Assembly: GCA_020634855.1 (NCBI GenBank)
Contig: JACKAU010000005.1
Span: forward strand, 248,001-312,000
Source: Anaerolineales bacterium
GTDB taxonomy: Bacteria; Chloroflexota; Anaerolineae; 4572-78; J111
Direction of reading: 5' to 3'
Length of the DNA: 64,000 bases
Part shown: piece after piece, positions 44,492-51,888 of the stretch
Layout of the letters: the number at the start of each line of letters is the position of its first letter
How positions within the stretch are numbered: the first letter of the stretch is position 1
Program-made: the position numbers and the translations under genes
The notes under the pieces: model-generated
What the model saw: only the letters and a program-made list of their open reading frames with translations
Told to the model about the DNA's origin: nothing
Databases searched by the model: none

Positions 44492-45172
44492 ATGCGCATC
44501 TTGGTAGTTGAAGACGAAACGAATGTGATCGATTTCATCGAACAGGGCCTGAAAGAAGAGGGGTACGTGGTCGATGTGGCAACCGATGGTGAATTGGCCC
44601 TGGAGTTTGCCCAAACCTATCCCTACGATCTGATCATTCTGGACATCCTGCTGCCCAAGCTGGATGGCCGCCAGGTGGCCCGCACACTGCGGGCCAGGGG
44701 CAACAGTACCCCTATCCTCATGCTAACCGCCCTGGATGAAGTGGAAGACCGGGTGGCCGGCCTCGATAGCGGCGCGGACGACTACCTGATCAAACCATTT
44801 GCCTATCGTGAGCTTTTGGCCCGCATCCGCGCCCGCACCCGCACTTACAGCGGCGACAGCGCCGGGGCTAACGAGTTGCAAGTCGCGGATTTGAGCCTGA
44901 ACCGCCTCACCCGCGTGGTCAAACGAGGCGGTCAGGAGATTGTGTTGACGACCAAAGAGTTTTCGTTGCTGGAGTTCTTTATGCTCCATCCCGGCCAAGT
45001 TCTGAGTCGGGTCCAACTGGGCGAACACGTTTGGGGCCACGACTACTACAACCAATCGAATGTCGTTGACGTTTATGTGGGCTATTTACGCCGAAAAATA
45101 GATGATGGACAAGCCAGGCCGCTGCTTCACACCGTGCGAGGCGTTGGCTACAAACTTGCGGCTGAGGGCTAA
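44492..45172 (+). CDS. OmpR/PhoB-family response regulator
   Basis: A 226-residue regulator. Receiver: acidic LVVEDETN, phospho-acceptor Asp in LIILDILLPKLDGR, Thr in MLTALDEV, Lys in IKPFAYREL. The C-terminal winged helix has LTTKEFSLLEFFMLHPGQVLSR and NVVDVYVGYLRRKID...VRGVGYKL. It is followed three bases later by its histidine kinase and lies downstream of the ApbE/reductase genes, which it may control. Such pairs often respond to metals or envelope redox stress, but nothing here fixes the signal. Confidence 0.93.
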   Translation: MRILVVEDETNVIDFIEQGLKEEGYVVDVATDGELALEFAQTYPYDLIILDILLPKLDGRQVARTLRARGNSTPILMLTALDEVEDRVAGLDSGADDYLIKPFAYRELLARIRARTRTYSGDSAGANELQVADLSLNRLTRVVKRGGQEIVLTTKEFSLLEFFMLHPGQVLSRVQLGEHVWGHDYYNQSNVVDVYVGYLRRKIDDGQARPLLHTVRGVGYKLAAEG

Positions 45173-45175
45173 AGG

Positions 45176-46591
45176 ATGACCTTGCGCGGGCGGCTGGCCC
45201 TGGTCAATGTGATCGTCTTGCTCATTGCCCTGCTGTCCTTGGCGGCCATTGTGCTCAACCAACTGGTGCACGACCTGTATGAACAGCTTGACCGGGAGTT
45301 GGGTCAGATCGGAATCCAAGAACTCGCTCGGGTCAAAATCGTTGCCGGCGTTCCCCAGTTTCCTCATACCGACCGGCAGCGACCGCCGGAGATGGGAGGG
45401 GCCGGCTTTGTCCGCCTGGTTGACAAACAGGGTCATGTCACGGACGGCTTGGGCCATTACACCACTGTGCCGGTCTTGCCTCAAGCGCTCTCCCCCCCAC
45501 CGCAGGGTCTGGCGCTGAATCAGACCGGCGAGGCCGGCCTGCCGTTACGCGTTTATACCCTGCCCCTCTTGGCCAATAACCAAGTGGTCGGTTACCTGCA
45601 AGTCGCGGATAACCGGGAAGAAATTGAGGAAACGCTGGCCGCCGTGCGCCGCAGCTTGCTAATTGGCATCCCGCTAGCGCTGATCACCTCCGGGCTGCTC
45701 AGTCTGCTGGCGGCCCGTCAGGCGCTACGCCCACTGACCCGGATGACCCGCAGCGCTGCCGCCATCAGCGCCGAAGCTCTGGCCGAACGCCTCCCCGTCC
45801 CCAAAGCCAAAGATGAGGTCCAGGCGCTGGCGCTGGCCTTCAATGCTACCCTAGATCGATTGGCCGCGGCTTTCACCCGCCAACGCCGTTTCACCGCCGA
45901 CGCCTCCCATGAACTCCGCACCCCGGTTACAGCCATTTTGGGCCAGGCCGAGTTTGGCCTAAACCGGCCCCGGACTCAGGAGGCATACCAATCTATCTTG
46001 AGTCGCATCCAAAGCGAAGCCGAACGCATGCAGCGTCTCATCGGCCGCATGTTGACCCTGGCCCGAGTGGAGAGTGGTCGACAGCCGCTGACGATGAGTC
46101 TGGTCGATATCGTCCCCTTGATCGAGACCGTGGTTGACACCTTTCAACCGCAGGCGGCAGCCAAAGGGTTAAGCCTAACGGCGGCTGTCCCGCCGACGTT
46201 GACCATCGTCACCGACGCCGACAGCTTGACCCAGATTCTCATCAACTTGCTCGAAAACGGCATCACCTACACCAACCAAGGGCAAGTGGCGCTGTCGGTC
46301 ACGGCAGCAGCCGAAGGCGTTCAGCTTACCGTTCGCGATACCGGGTCGGGCATTCCCGCTGAAGATCTACCCTATATCTTTGAACCGTTCTACCGGGGTG
46401 ATAAATCGCGCAGTCACGGCGGCGGAAAAGTAGGCTTAGGGTTAGCCCTCAGCCATGAACTGGCCCAGTTGTTGGGCGGCCGCCTCGAAGTCGCCAGCCA
46501 GCCCCAAGTCGGTACGACATTCACCCTCAACTTGCCGGCCAATATCAAGGTAGCGACATCGCCTCAATCGATCCCCAGACAAATGAACTAA
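45176..46591 (+). CDS. Two-component sensor histidine kinase
   Basis: Membrane kinase of 471 aa: helices at about residues 7-27 and 160-180 flank a periplasmic sensor of roughly 130 residues. HAMP (RQALRPLTRMTRSAAAIS), HisKA H-box (FTADASHELRTPVTAIL) and HATPase (LTQILINLLENGITYT, VRDTGSGIP, KVGLGLALSHELA) follow. The C-terminus (NIKVATSPQSIPRQMN) continues into a remnant of an unrelated gene in another frame, suggesting that the end of the kinase gene was reshaped by a rearrangement. It starts three bases after the regulator. Confidence 0.92.
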   Translation: MTLRGRLALVNVIVLLIALLSLAAIVLNQLVHDLYEQLDRELGQIGIQELARVKIVAGVPQFPHTDRQRPPEMGGAGFVRLVDKQGHVTDGLGHYTTVPVLPQALSPPPQGLALNQTGEAGLPLRVYTLPLLANNQVVGYLQVADNREEIEETLAAVRRSLLIGIPLALITSGLLSLLAARQALRPLTRMTRSAAAISAEALAERLPVPKAKDEVQALALAFNATLDRLAAAFTRQRRFTADASHELRTPVTAILGQAEFGLNRPRTQEAYQSILSRIQSEAERMQRLIGRMLTLARVESGRQPLTMSLVDIVPLIETVVDTFQPQAAAKGLSLTAAVPPTLTIVTDADSLTQILINLLENGITYTNQGQVALSVTAAAEGVQLTVRDTGSGIPAEDLPYIFEPFYRGDKSRSHGGGKVGLGLALSHELAQLLGGRLEVASQPQVGTTFTLNLPANIKVATSPQSIPRQMN

Positions 46592-46767
46592 CCTCACTTT
46601 TTAATCCTCGTCAACAAATCTGGACGGACCATTTTGTCCTTGAAGGCGCAGTCATTGTACCTCTGACCGCCGAGGGACGCGTGACCGTTAGCTTACTGCG
46701 CTTAAACGCCGAGCCACGCATTCGACGCCATGAAGGGCTAATAGCCTTGGGCAAATACCCCGGTTAG
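46555..46767 (+). pseudogene. Remnant of an HNH endonuclease-like gene (C-terminal part)
   Basis: A frame without a start codon reads through 46555-46767 and gives DPQTNELTSLFNPRQQ, then IWTDHFVLEGAVIVPLTAEG and VTVSLLRLN, ending LIALGKYPG. This closely matches the C-terminal end of small HNH endonuclease-like proteins common in cyanobacteria and Chloroflexota. The HNH catalytic part is missing, and the remnant overlaps the last 37 bases of the histidine kinase in another frame. It is a fragment left by deletion. Confidence 0.65.
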
Positions 46768-47254
46768 AAGCAACCGCGCCATTATCACCCCATTTACGCC
46801 TGACTCTACCAAACCGTCCGCGATATCGGCGGATTGTTCCTCCCTTTCGATCAGACTATCCGAGGCCAAGGGCAGTCTGATCGACTGCTCAATCGTAAAG
46901 TCGGATGCATCGGAAAGTCTGACTCAATTGCTCGATCAGGGAGGCGTATCGGTAATCAGGACAAATTTGCAAACATTATTTCGATGACTCTAACTAAATT
47001 TTAATTAATTCCTTACAAGGAATTAACGCCTGTCTGCTACATTAAGATCAAGTCGCTTATATGGGAGCAAAGGGACAACCTGAACGAATTGTTCAAGCTC
47101 CATCTACCCCATTTTATTTGACCTTCTGTCATTATCATTCTGGATAATAACTTCTCAACTTCCAACTTATTCAAAATCATACCGGCATGCAGTCGGTATT
47201 TTTTGATGGAGAGATTGATGCTAACACTTTAGCAAGCCAACAAAGGAGAGGACA
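46768..47254. other. Intergenic region with a palindromic site
   Basis: No gene seen. TTAATTCCTT and AAGGAATTAA at 47005-47026 form a perfect 10+10 inverted repeat with a two-base centre. It is a candidate operator for the protoglobin gene about 230 bases downstream. A CAGTCTGATCGA/TCGATCAGACT pair near 46830-46885 is a further inverted repeat. Confidence 0.45.
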
Positions 47255-47833
47255 ATGTATTTAGTGAGGCGAGATTTTGAAAAAGGGATCGAAACGGTGC
47301 AAGCCTTAACCGGCCTAAGTCAGGCGGATTTTGACCTTCTGAGCGAGGTCGCTCCCCAAGCCACCCAATGGGCTGATGAGTTGGTTCAAATCTTTTATGA
47401 CACACTTTTTGCCCATTACCGAACGGCGGCGGTTTTCCACACCGCTGAACGAAAAGAACGAGAAGATACGTTGATCAAGTGGTATCTGTCCTTATTTGAG
47501 GTCACGGATACCTATGCATTTCTGGGCAATCAGGCGCGGATTGGCTTGGCCCACGTCCGCCGAGATGTGCATAATCAATTTATGATTAGCGTAGCCAACA
47601 AAATTCGGATGTGCTTCTTTAAAAAAGCGGTTGCAACCTATGGGCCGGAACGCGGCTTGGAAGTCGCCTACGCGTTTGGTCGCGTACTCGATGCCGTGAT
47701 TGGGCTAACCGCCGAAGGGTATGAACTGCTCACCCGACGCGCCTTATCCAATTCAACGGGCGTTAAACCGTTCCTGCTGGATCACTATATTCACCTCTCT
47801 TTGGACGCGTTGGAAAGAGACCTTCTATCGTAA
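47255..47833 (+). CDS. Protoglobin/globin-sensor-domain haem protein
   Basis: A stand-alone globin of the protoglobin/globin-coupled sensor family (192 aa) without output domain. The proximal haem histidine lies in RIGLAHVRRDVHNQFMISVANKI, the family pattern IGxxHVxxxV. LTGLSQADFDLLSEVAPQATQWADELVQIFYDTLF forms the N-terminal helices. Such proteins bind O2, NO or CO. AAAGGAGAGGACA precedes the ATG. Its neighbour msrA, an oxidative-damage repair enzyme, would fit an oxygen or oxidant response, but they have no shared promoter that I can show. Confidence 0.85.
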   Translation: MYLVRRDFEKGIETVQALTGLSQADFDLLSEVAPQATQWADELVQIFYDTLFAHYRTAAVFHTAERKEREDTLIKWYLSLFEVTDTYAFLGNQARIGLAHVRRDVHNQFMISVANKIRMCFFKKAVATYGPERGLEVAYAFGRVLDAVIGLTAEGYELLTRRALSNSTGVKPFLLDHYIHLSLDALERDLLS

Positions 47834-47959
47834 ACTAAACCGGTCAAAATAGGTGAGGAACACCTTTTGGGGGCCTAGGGCTGTTAATACGTGTGTAAGA
47901 AATTCAGAGTATATTGATCGTAATGATTTCTGCCATACGATAAGAGAAAGGTCACTAAA

Positions 47960-48658
47960 ATGTTAAATACCGATCAACACACCTACACCGCCGCCATTCC
48001 CACTATCGATCTGGCCGCGCCGACCAAAGTTGAAACAGCTACCTTCGCCTTGGGTTGATTCTGGGGACCGGACGCCCAGTTTGGGAGTCTAAAAGGGGTG
48101 GTGCGCACTCGCGTGGGATACACCGGCGGCAAAAAACTTAACCCCACCTACTACAGCCTCGGCGACCACACCGAGACGCTACAGATCGATTACGATCCAA
48201 CCGTGATTACCTATGACGAGTTGCTGGCGATATTCTGGAGCAGCCATAACCCAACCCGCCGAACGTGGAGCCAGCAGTACAAAGCCGCTATCTTTGTTCA
48301 CAATGAGCGCCAACAGCGCCAAGCTGAACGGTCGAAATCAGCCATTTCCGAGGAAAAGACGGGGCGCTTCTTCAACCGGAAAATTCACACCGAGATCATT
48401 CCGGCTTCGACTTTTTATCTTGCAGAGAATTACCATCACAAATATTTATTGCAGCATTCGCCGCAAATTTGGGCTGAGATACGCGAAATCTATGGCAAGC
48501 CATCGGACTGGATTAACTCGACCGCAGCCGCCCGGTTGAATGGATATGTCGGCGGCTACGGCACTTTAAGCCAATTGGAAGAAGAAATCGAACTATTGGG
48601 GTTGTCCGCAGCCGGGCAAAAACAGCTACGGAAACTTGTACGGCGGTTTGGGAAATAA
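47960..48658 (+). CDS. msrA: Peptide methionine sulfoxide reductase MsrA, predicted selenoprotein (Sec33 from TGA 48056-48058)
   Basis: MsrA reduces methionine-S-sulfoxide in proteins. From ATG 47960 the frame runs TATFALG, then TGA, then FWGPDAQFGSLKGV and on without a stop to 48658. The invariant family motif is GCFW(G)xE, so TGA replaces precisely the catalytic Cys. All other segments are intact: VGYTGGKKLNPTYYSLGDHTETLQIDYDP, FWSSHNPT, QYKAAIF, and AENYHHKYL. This makes a 232-residue protein with selenocysteine at position 33. A hairpin of bacterial SECIS type follows the TGA. A reading as a pseudogene or a shortened protein from GTG 48098 is less likely, because no other damage is present and the short form lacks the active site. 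No selA/B/C/D is in the window. Confidence 0.85.
48071..48089 (+). promoter_or_regulatory. Bacterial SECIS-like hairpin after the msrA TGA
   Basis: GACGCCC and GGGAGTC pair (six pairs with one G-A mismatch) around the loop AGTTT. The loop G and T are the 21st and 22nd bases after the TGA, about the same distance as the loop GU in E. coli fdhF. A small apical loop with exposed GU is what SelB recognises. Confidence 0.65.
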
Positions 48659-48683
48659 GAAGGAGTAGGAAGTAAGGCGCGTG

Positions 48684-49481
48684 TCAATGCTCAACAAAAT
48701 AGCGCCAGATTTTCTCCATCGCCTCGGCCGCGCGCAGTTTTAAGCGGTAGGTCACAATCTCTGAGACATGGGTGTTAGCCGGGTTGATTTCAACGGTCGG
48801 CACGCCGCGATAACGGGCGTCAACAAGCGGCTTCAAAATATAGGGAAATGAACTGGACGTACCGATGGCGATGACTAAATCGATGGGTTGGAAAGCTAGC
48901 GCCATCATGGCTGAAACGGCCGCATCCGGCAACTGTTCGCCGAAGAGAACCACATCCGGTCTAATCAAGCCGCCGCATTGGGGGCAGGGGGGCGGCAGTT
49001 GGGGTTTTACTTCATAATTGGTAATCACATCAGCGGCAGAGAAATTGGCCCGACAGCGAGTACAGTATAGATCAAAGGCATGGCCGTGGACTTCGATTAG
49101 ATTGATCGTTCCGGCCGCCCGGTGCAAGCCGTCGATATTTTGGGTTAAGACAACCGAATTCGGTTTGCGCTGCTGGATCAAGGCGATGACCTCATGCGCC
49201 CGGTTGAAATGAGCGCCGTGACAGGCGGCGCCAAGCTGCCATAAATACTTCCAGGTGATGTCGGGCCGCCGGTTAAACATAAAGGCGCTCAACGCCGTTT
49301 CGATGCTGATTCCTTCAGCGGTAAACTCATCTTCATACAACCCACCCACGCCACGATAGGTCGGTAGCCCAGAGTCAGCCGAAATGCCGGCCCCCGTAAT
49401 AAAAAGAATGTGGTCGGCCTGGTTAATGGCGGCAGCAACGGATATTATGGTTTTCTCGGTTTGACTCTCATTGTTCGTCAT
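48684..49481 (-). CDS. NAD-dependent protein deacylase, Sir2 family
   Basis: A 265-residue sirtuin. NAD-binding motifs FITGAGISADSGLPTYRG and TQNIDGLHRAAG, catalytic His in EVHGHAFD, zinc site CTRC...CPQC, and GTSSSFPYI near the end. The R-x-x-G-G-L-Y sequence after the GAGIS loop is normal for the class II/III bacterial forms. It is encoded on the minus strand, convergent with msrA, and is probably cotranscribed with the small gene at 49494-49679. Confidence 0.93.
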   Translation of the reverse strand: MTNNESQTEKTIISVAAAINQADHILFITGAGISADSGLPTYRGVGGLYEDEFTAEGISIETALSAFMFNRRPDITWKYLWQLGAACHGAHFNRAHEVIALIQQRKPNSVVLTQNIDGLHRAAGTINLIEVHGHAFDLYCTRCRANFSAADVITNYEVKPQLPPPCPQCGGLIRPDVVLFGEQLPDAAVSAMMALAFQPIDLVIAIGTSSSFPYILKPLVDARYRGVPTVEINPANTHVSEIVTYRLKLRAAEAMEKIWRYFVEH

Positions 49482-49493
49482 TGTGTCCTTACT

Positions 49494-49679
49494 TCAACTT
49501 TCTTTACCCTGGCTCTCAATCTTAGCTCGCAAGCCCTCGATAAGCTCAAGCTGCTCCTTCAAAAGCTGCTTATAAACGGCCGTGTCGGTGTAATGTAACT
49601 CATGCCGCTTCTCAGTATACTCAGTTTGGAGCAAATTTACCAAAAGTTCAATCTCCTTGATTAGTAAATGAAAACGCAA
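49494..49679 (-). CDS. Small helical protein of unknown function
   Basis: A 61-residue, highly charged and probably coiled-coil protein: LIKEIELLVNLLQTEYTEKR, then AVYKQLLKEQLELIEGLRAK. TTG is the start; on the minus strand TAAGGAGG lies nine bases before it, and no ATG is available. The stop is 12 bases before the sirtuin start. The regular heptads and perfect Shine-Dalgarno make it a likely real gene, but I know no function. Confidence 0.55.
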   Translation of the reverse strand: MRFHLLIKEIELLVNLLQTEYTEKRHELHYTDTAVYKQLLKEQLELIEGLRAKIESQGKES

Positions 49680-49939
49680 TCACGCTAACCTCCTTAGGCA
49701 ATTTCCAAACCGGACGAGGTGATGAGGGTGACGCGCACCAAAGCTCACCACCTCGCCACACCAGGGATGAAAAGTTCATAACATTATCAGTTTTTGAGTT
49801 CATAGAGATCGAGGATTGACGAAGCGGGCCTATTACCACAAATCTATGATACAACAAAAATGGTCCATAAACACCCGTCATTTGGGCAGAATAATTACTG
49901 GTAAATCAGTTGGTTTTTCGGCTGGTTAAGCGGCTAGCT

Positions 49940-50024
49940 AAGGTGACAGTCACTTATTGTCAATAATCCAGAAGCCGGATAGCCCAACCAGATCGATTTA
50001 GCGTGACCAAGTGACTGTCACCTT
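49940..50024. repeat. Inverted repeat with GTGACAGTCAC arms
   Basis: AAGGTGACAGTCACTT at 49940-49955 is perfectly complementary to 50009-50024. Each arm contains its own palindrome (AGTGACNGTCACT), so cruciforms can form on two scales. A single arm copy overlaps the ccmH stop at 14968-14980. It fills most of the gap 49680-50099, which otherwise shows no gene. Confidence 0.65.
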
Positions 50025-50064
50025 TAGGACTGCGTAAGCCCTGCCTATTTTCAAGACAAATAGG

Positions 50065-50093
50065 TTGATGACGTTTGAGCATCTGTGTATAAT
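50065..50093 (+). promoter_or_regulatory. Near-consensus promoter giving a leaderless transcript
   Basis: TTGATG at 50065-50070 and TATAAT at 50088-50093 with 17 bases between. The expected start point is about 50100, exactly the A of the ATG of the small redox gene, which has no upstream ribosome binding site. Confidence 0.65.
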
Positions 50094-50099
50094 GAGGGT

Positions 50100-50342
50100 A
50101 TGAAACAGGTTAAGTTTTATACAAAACTAAACTGTTCAGCTTGCGACACCGCTTATCAAATGCTGGTGATAGTGGCATTGGATATTCCCTTAGAAATTGA
50201 TATACTGGACATTACCCATCCCCATAACGGATTGGAGGCCGCTTATGCTGAGCTAATCCCGGTTATTGCTGTGACCGATCTTAAGCAAGAATTGGTCTGG
50301 CCTTTTTCACTTGATGACATCAAAGCTTACCTTAGCCACTGA
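50100..50342 (+). CDS. Glutaredoxin/thioredoxin-like small redox protein
   Basis: An 80-residue protein of the glutaredoxin-like DUF836 type. KQVKFYTKLNCSACDTAYQM has a CxxC redox site (Cys-Ser-Ala-Cys) at the end of the first strand, followed by a helix. ELIPVIAVTDLKQEL is the cis-Pro loop region. It is a cytoplasmic thiol-disulfide protein of unknown partner. ATG 50100 coincides with the predicted transcription start. Confidence 0.8.
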   Translation: MKQVKFYTKLNCSACDTAYQMLVIVALDIPLEIDILDITHPHNGLEAAYAELIPVIAVTDLKQELVWPFSLDDIKAYLSH

Positions 50343-50372
50343 CAAAATCCGGTTGCCAACGAGGAACAAAAG

Positions 50373-50624
50373 ATGCGACGCATCATCCGAGAGGTTGCAT
50401 TTCAATTGGTTCGTCACGATTTAGCGCGGTTTTTACAAGATCACGAAGATGACATGATTCAAATCTTCCATGAAGAGATCCAAAAGATCGATGACGAAAT
50501 CGATGAAGAAGCCACGTTTATCGACATCAAAATGGTACCGCTGGGTGAGGTGGTGCTTAAAGCCGCGCTCAGAGCCATCCGGCGCTTTTTGGTCGAAAAA
50601 GCGCCGGATTCCCTTGATGATTGA
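50373..50624 (+). CDS. Small acidic/basic helical protein, unknown
   Basis: An 83-residue, cysteine-free protein, all predicted helix: REVAFQLVRHDLARFLQDH, then the strongly acidic IDDEIDEE, and a C-terminal amphipathic helix (EVVLKAALRAIRRFLVEKA). I recognise no family. It starts 30 bases after the redox gene and is preceded by CGAGGAACAAAAG. It may be cotranscribed with it. Confidence 0.6.
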   Translation: MRRIIREVAFQLVRHDLARFLQDHEDDMIQIFHEEIQKIDDEIDEEATFIDIKMVPLGEVVLKAALRAIRRFLVEKAPDSLDD

Positions 50625-50646
50625 GACGGCTCGATCCAAATTTAAT

Positions 50647-50675
50647 TTGACGCTGATTCGAGTCTGTGTTATAAT
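50647..50675 (+). promoter_or_regulatory. Promoter of the tRNA cluster
   Basis: TTGACG at 50647-50652 and TATAAT at 50670-50675, spacing 17, about 29 bases before the first tRNA. Confidence 0.7.
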
Positions 50676-50703
50676 CCTCCACTGTTGTTGCAATATTAAC
50701 ATC

Positions 50704-50778
50704 TGCCGAGGTAGCTCAGTTGGTAGAGCATTTGACTGAAAATCAAAGGGTCCCCAGTTCAAGTCTGGGCCTCGGCAC
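50704..50778 (+). tRNA. tRNA-Phe (anticodon GAA)
   Basis: Acceptor stem TGCCGAG/CTCGGCA, D arm AGCTCAGTTGGTAGAGC, anticodon stem TTTGA/TCAAA around loop CTGAAAA (GAA), and T arm CCCAG-TTCAAGT-CTGGG. No CCA is encoded. The first base pair is T-A, which is unusual but clear. Confidence 0.93.
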
Positions 50779-50791
50779 CTATAAACTATAA

Positions 50792-50862
50792 TGGGGAATC
50801 GTCTAATGGTAGGACAGCGGCCTTTGGAGCCGTATATCCAGGTTCGAATCCTGGTTCCCCAG
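50792..50862 (+). tRNA. tRNA-Gln (anticodon TTG)
   Basis: Acceptor TGGGGAA/TTCCCCA, D arm with CTAATGGTAGGAC, anticodon stem GCGGC/GCCGT around loop CTTTGGA (TTG), T arm CCAGG-TTCGAAT-CCTGG. It starts 14 bases after the tRNA-Phe gene. Confidence 0.93.
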
Positions 50863-50922
50863 TTTGGCGGATTTTGCCAAACCGACTGACTCCAGCTATA
50901 ATTAGTCAATCGGTTACTTTTT

Positions 50923-50995
50923 GGGGGCGTGGTGTAGTGGTCAACACGCCGGCCTGTCAAGCCGGAGATCGCGGGTTCAAGTCCCGTCGCTCCCG
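50923..50995 (+). tRNA. tRNA-Asp (anticodon GTC)
   Basis: Acceptor GGGGGCG/CGCTCCC (one G-U pair), D arm GTGTAGTGGTCAACAC, anticodon stem CCGGC/GCCGG around loop CTGTCAA (GTC), T arm CGGG-TTCAAGT-CCCG. It is the third gene of the cluster. Confidence 0.93.
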
Positions 50996-51020
50996 CTCTA
51001 TATCTAATTTTTATAGCAGA

Positions 51021-51054
51021 AACTGTTGCATCATCCATATTGCAACAGTTTTTT
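51021..51054 (+). terminator. Intrinsic terminator of the tRNA operon
   Basis: AACTGTTGCA at 51021-51030 and TGCAACAGTT at 51041-51050 make a perfect 10-bp stem followed by TTTTATTT. It lies 25 bases after tRNA-Asp. Confidence 0.88.
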
Positions 51055-51085
51055 ATTTATCCGCCCCATCCGGAGGCGAAACGTC

Positions 51086-51730
51086 ATGGCTAACCAAACA
51101 ATTATTTATCTGCATGGCTTTCTTTCGTCAGCCCAAGGTACCAAAGCTGATTATTTTGGGCAGCAGATAATGGCTTATCCAGAGGTTACCTTTCGGGCGA
51201 TCGAGCTAAACCCCACACCGCGTGACTTTGAGTTTATGACCATCACCGGCCAGATAAATCGGCTGCGGCAATATGTGCTCGACCACCAATTTGAGTCCGT
51301 CAGCTTAATCGGCAGTTCGTTGGGGGGCCAGGTGGCCCTGCATTATGCCTACCGCTATGGCGGCGTCGATAAGCTGCTGTTACTGGCCCCGGCCCTCTTT
51401 TACAGCGTCAGCCGCTATGAGCCTAACGAGTTAGCCCAATGGCAAATTTCAGGCGTACGTAATCTCTGGCACGATGGCCTTCAGGAGGAAGCGCCGCTTC
51501 GCTACCAGTTTCATCTCGACCGGTTGCAGTATAATCACCCCGTCCACCCGCCGGCCCCCACCGTCATCATCCACGGTCGAAATGACGATGTTGTCCCGAT
51601 CACCGGCAGCCGGCAGTACGCCTCGGCTAACCCCGACAACGTGACGTTGATTGAGGTTGACTCAGATCACCGCTTAAATGATCAATTGCTTTTGATTTGG
51701 GATCATATTCAAACGTTTCTACTTGGTTAG
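51086..51730 (+). CDS. Alpha/beta-hydrolase, YqiA-like esterase
   Basis: A 214-residue hydrolase: YLHGFLSSAQGTKADYF (oxyanion HG motif), nucleophile elbow GSSLGG, acid in IIHGRNDDVVP, and His in DSDHRLND. These match the YqiA/UPF0227 esterase group (short acyl esters, physiological substrate unclear). ATG 51086 follows GGAGGCGAAACG; an earlier in-frame codon lies within the tRNA terminator and is rejected. It is a monocistronic gene. Confidence 0.88.
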   Translation: MANQTIIYLHGFLSSAQGTKADYFGQQIMAYPEVTFRAIELNPTPRDFEFMTITGQINRLRQYVLDHQFESVSLIGSSLGGQVALHYAYRYGGVDKLLLLAPALFYSVSRYEPNELAQWQISGVRNLWHDGLQEEAPLRYQFHLDRLQYNHPVHPPAPTVIIHGRNDDVVPITGSRQYASANPDNVTLIEVDSDHRLNDQLLLIWDHIQTFLLG

Positions 51731-51752
51731 TGAAATTCTGCGGGGCAATATA

Positions 51753-51849
51753 AGAGCTGACAGGTTTTCAAACGTTAATTTTGTCTTAAATCGGGGTCCA
51801 ATCGGAGAAGTTCGTTCTCGCAAATAGCATTCCGAAACCTGCCAGCTCT
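51753..51849. repeat. Long hairpin with AGAGCTGACAGGTTT arms
   Basis: AGAGCTGACAGGTTTT at 51753-51768 faces AAACCTGCCAGCTCT at 51835-51849, with one mismatch. The loop of about 66 bases has no gene. It may also terminate the esterase transcript. It is another member of the intergenic hairpin collection in this window. Confidence 0.55.
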
Positions 51850-51888
51850 GGCTTAAGAACTACGATTCTGCTATCTACAAAAACGTGC

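Noticed and set aside
48056..48058. Reading msrA as a pseudogene or as a shorter gene starting at GTG 48098
   Set aside because: The TGA is the only defect, sits exactly at the catalytic Cys codon and is followed by a SECIS-like hairpin; the shortened version would lack the active-site segment.
50433..51038. A 201-codon minus-strand open frame across the tRNA cluster
   Set aside because: It runs antisense through three tRNA genes, which are certain.
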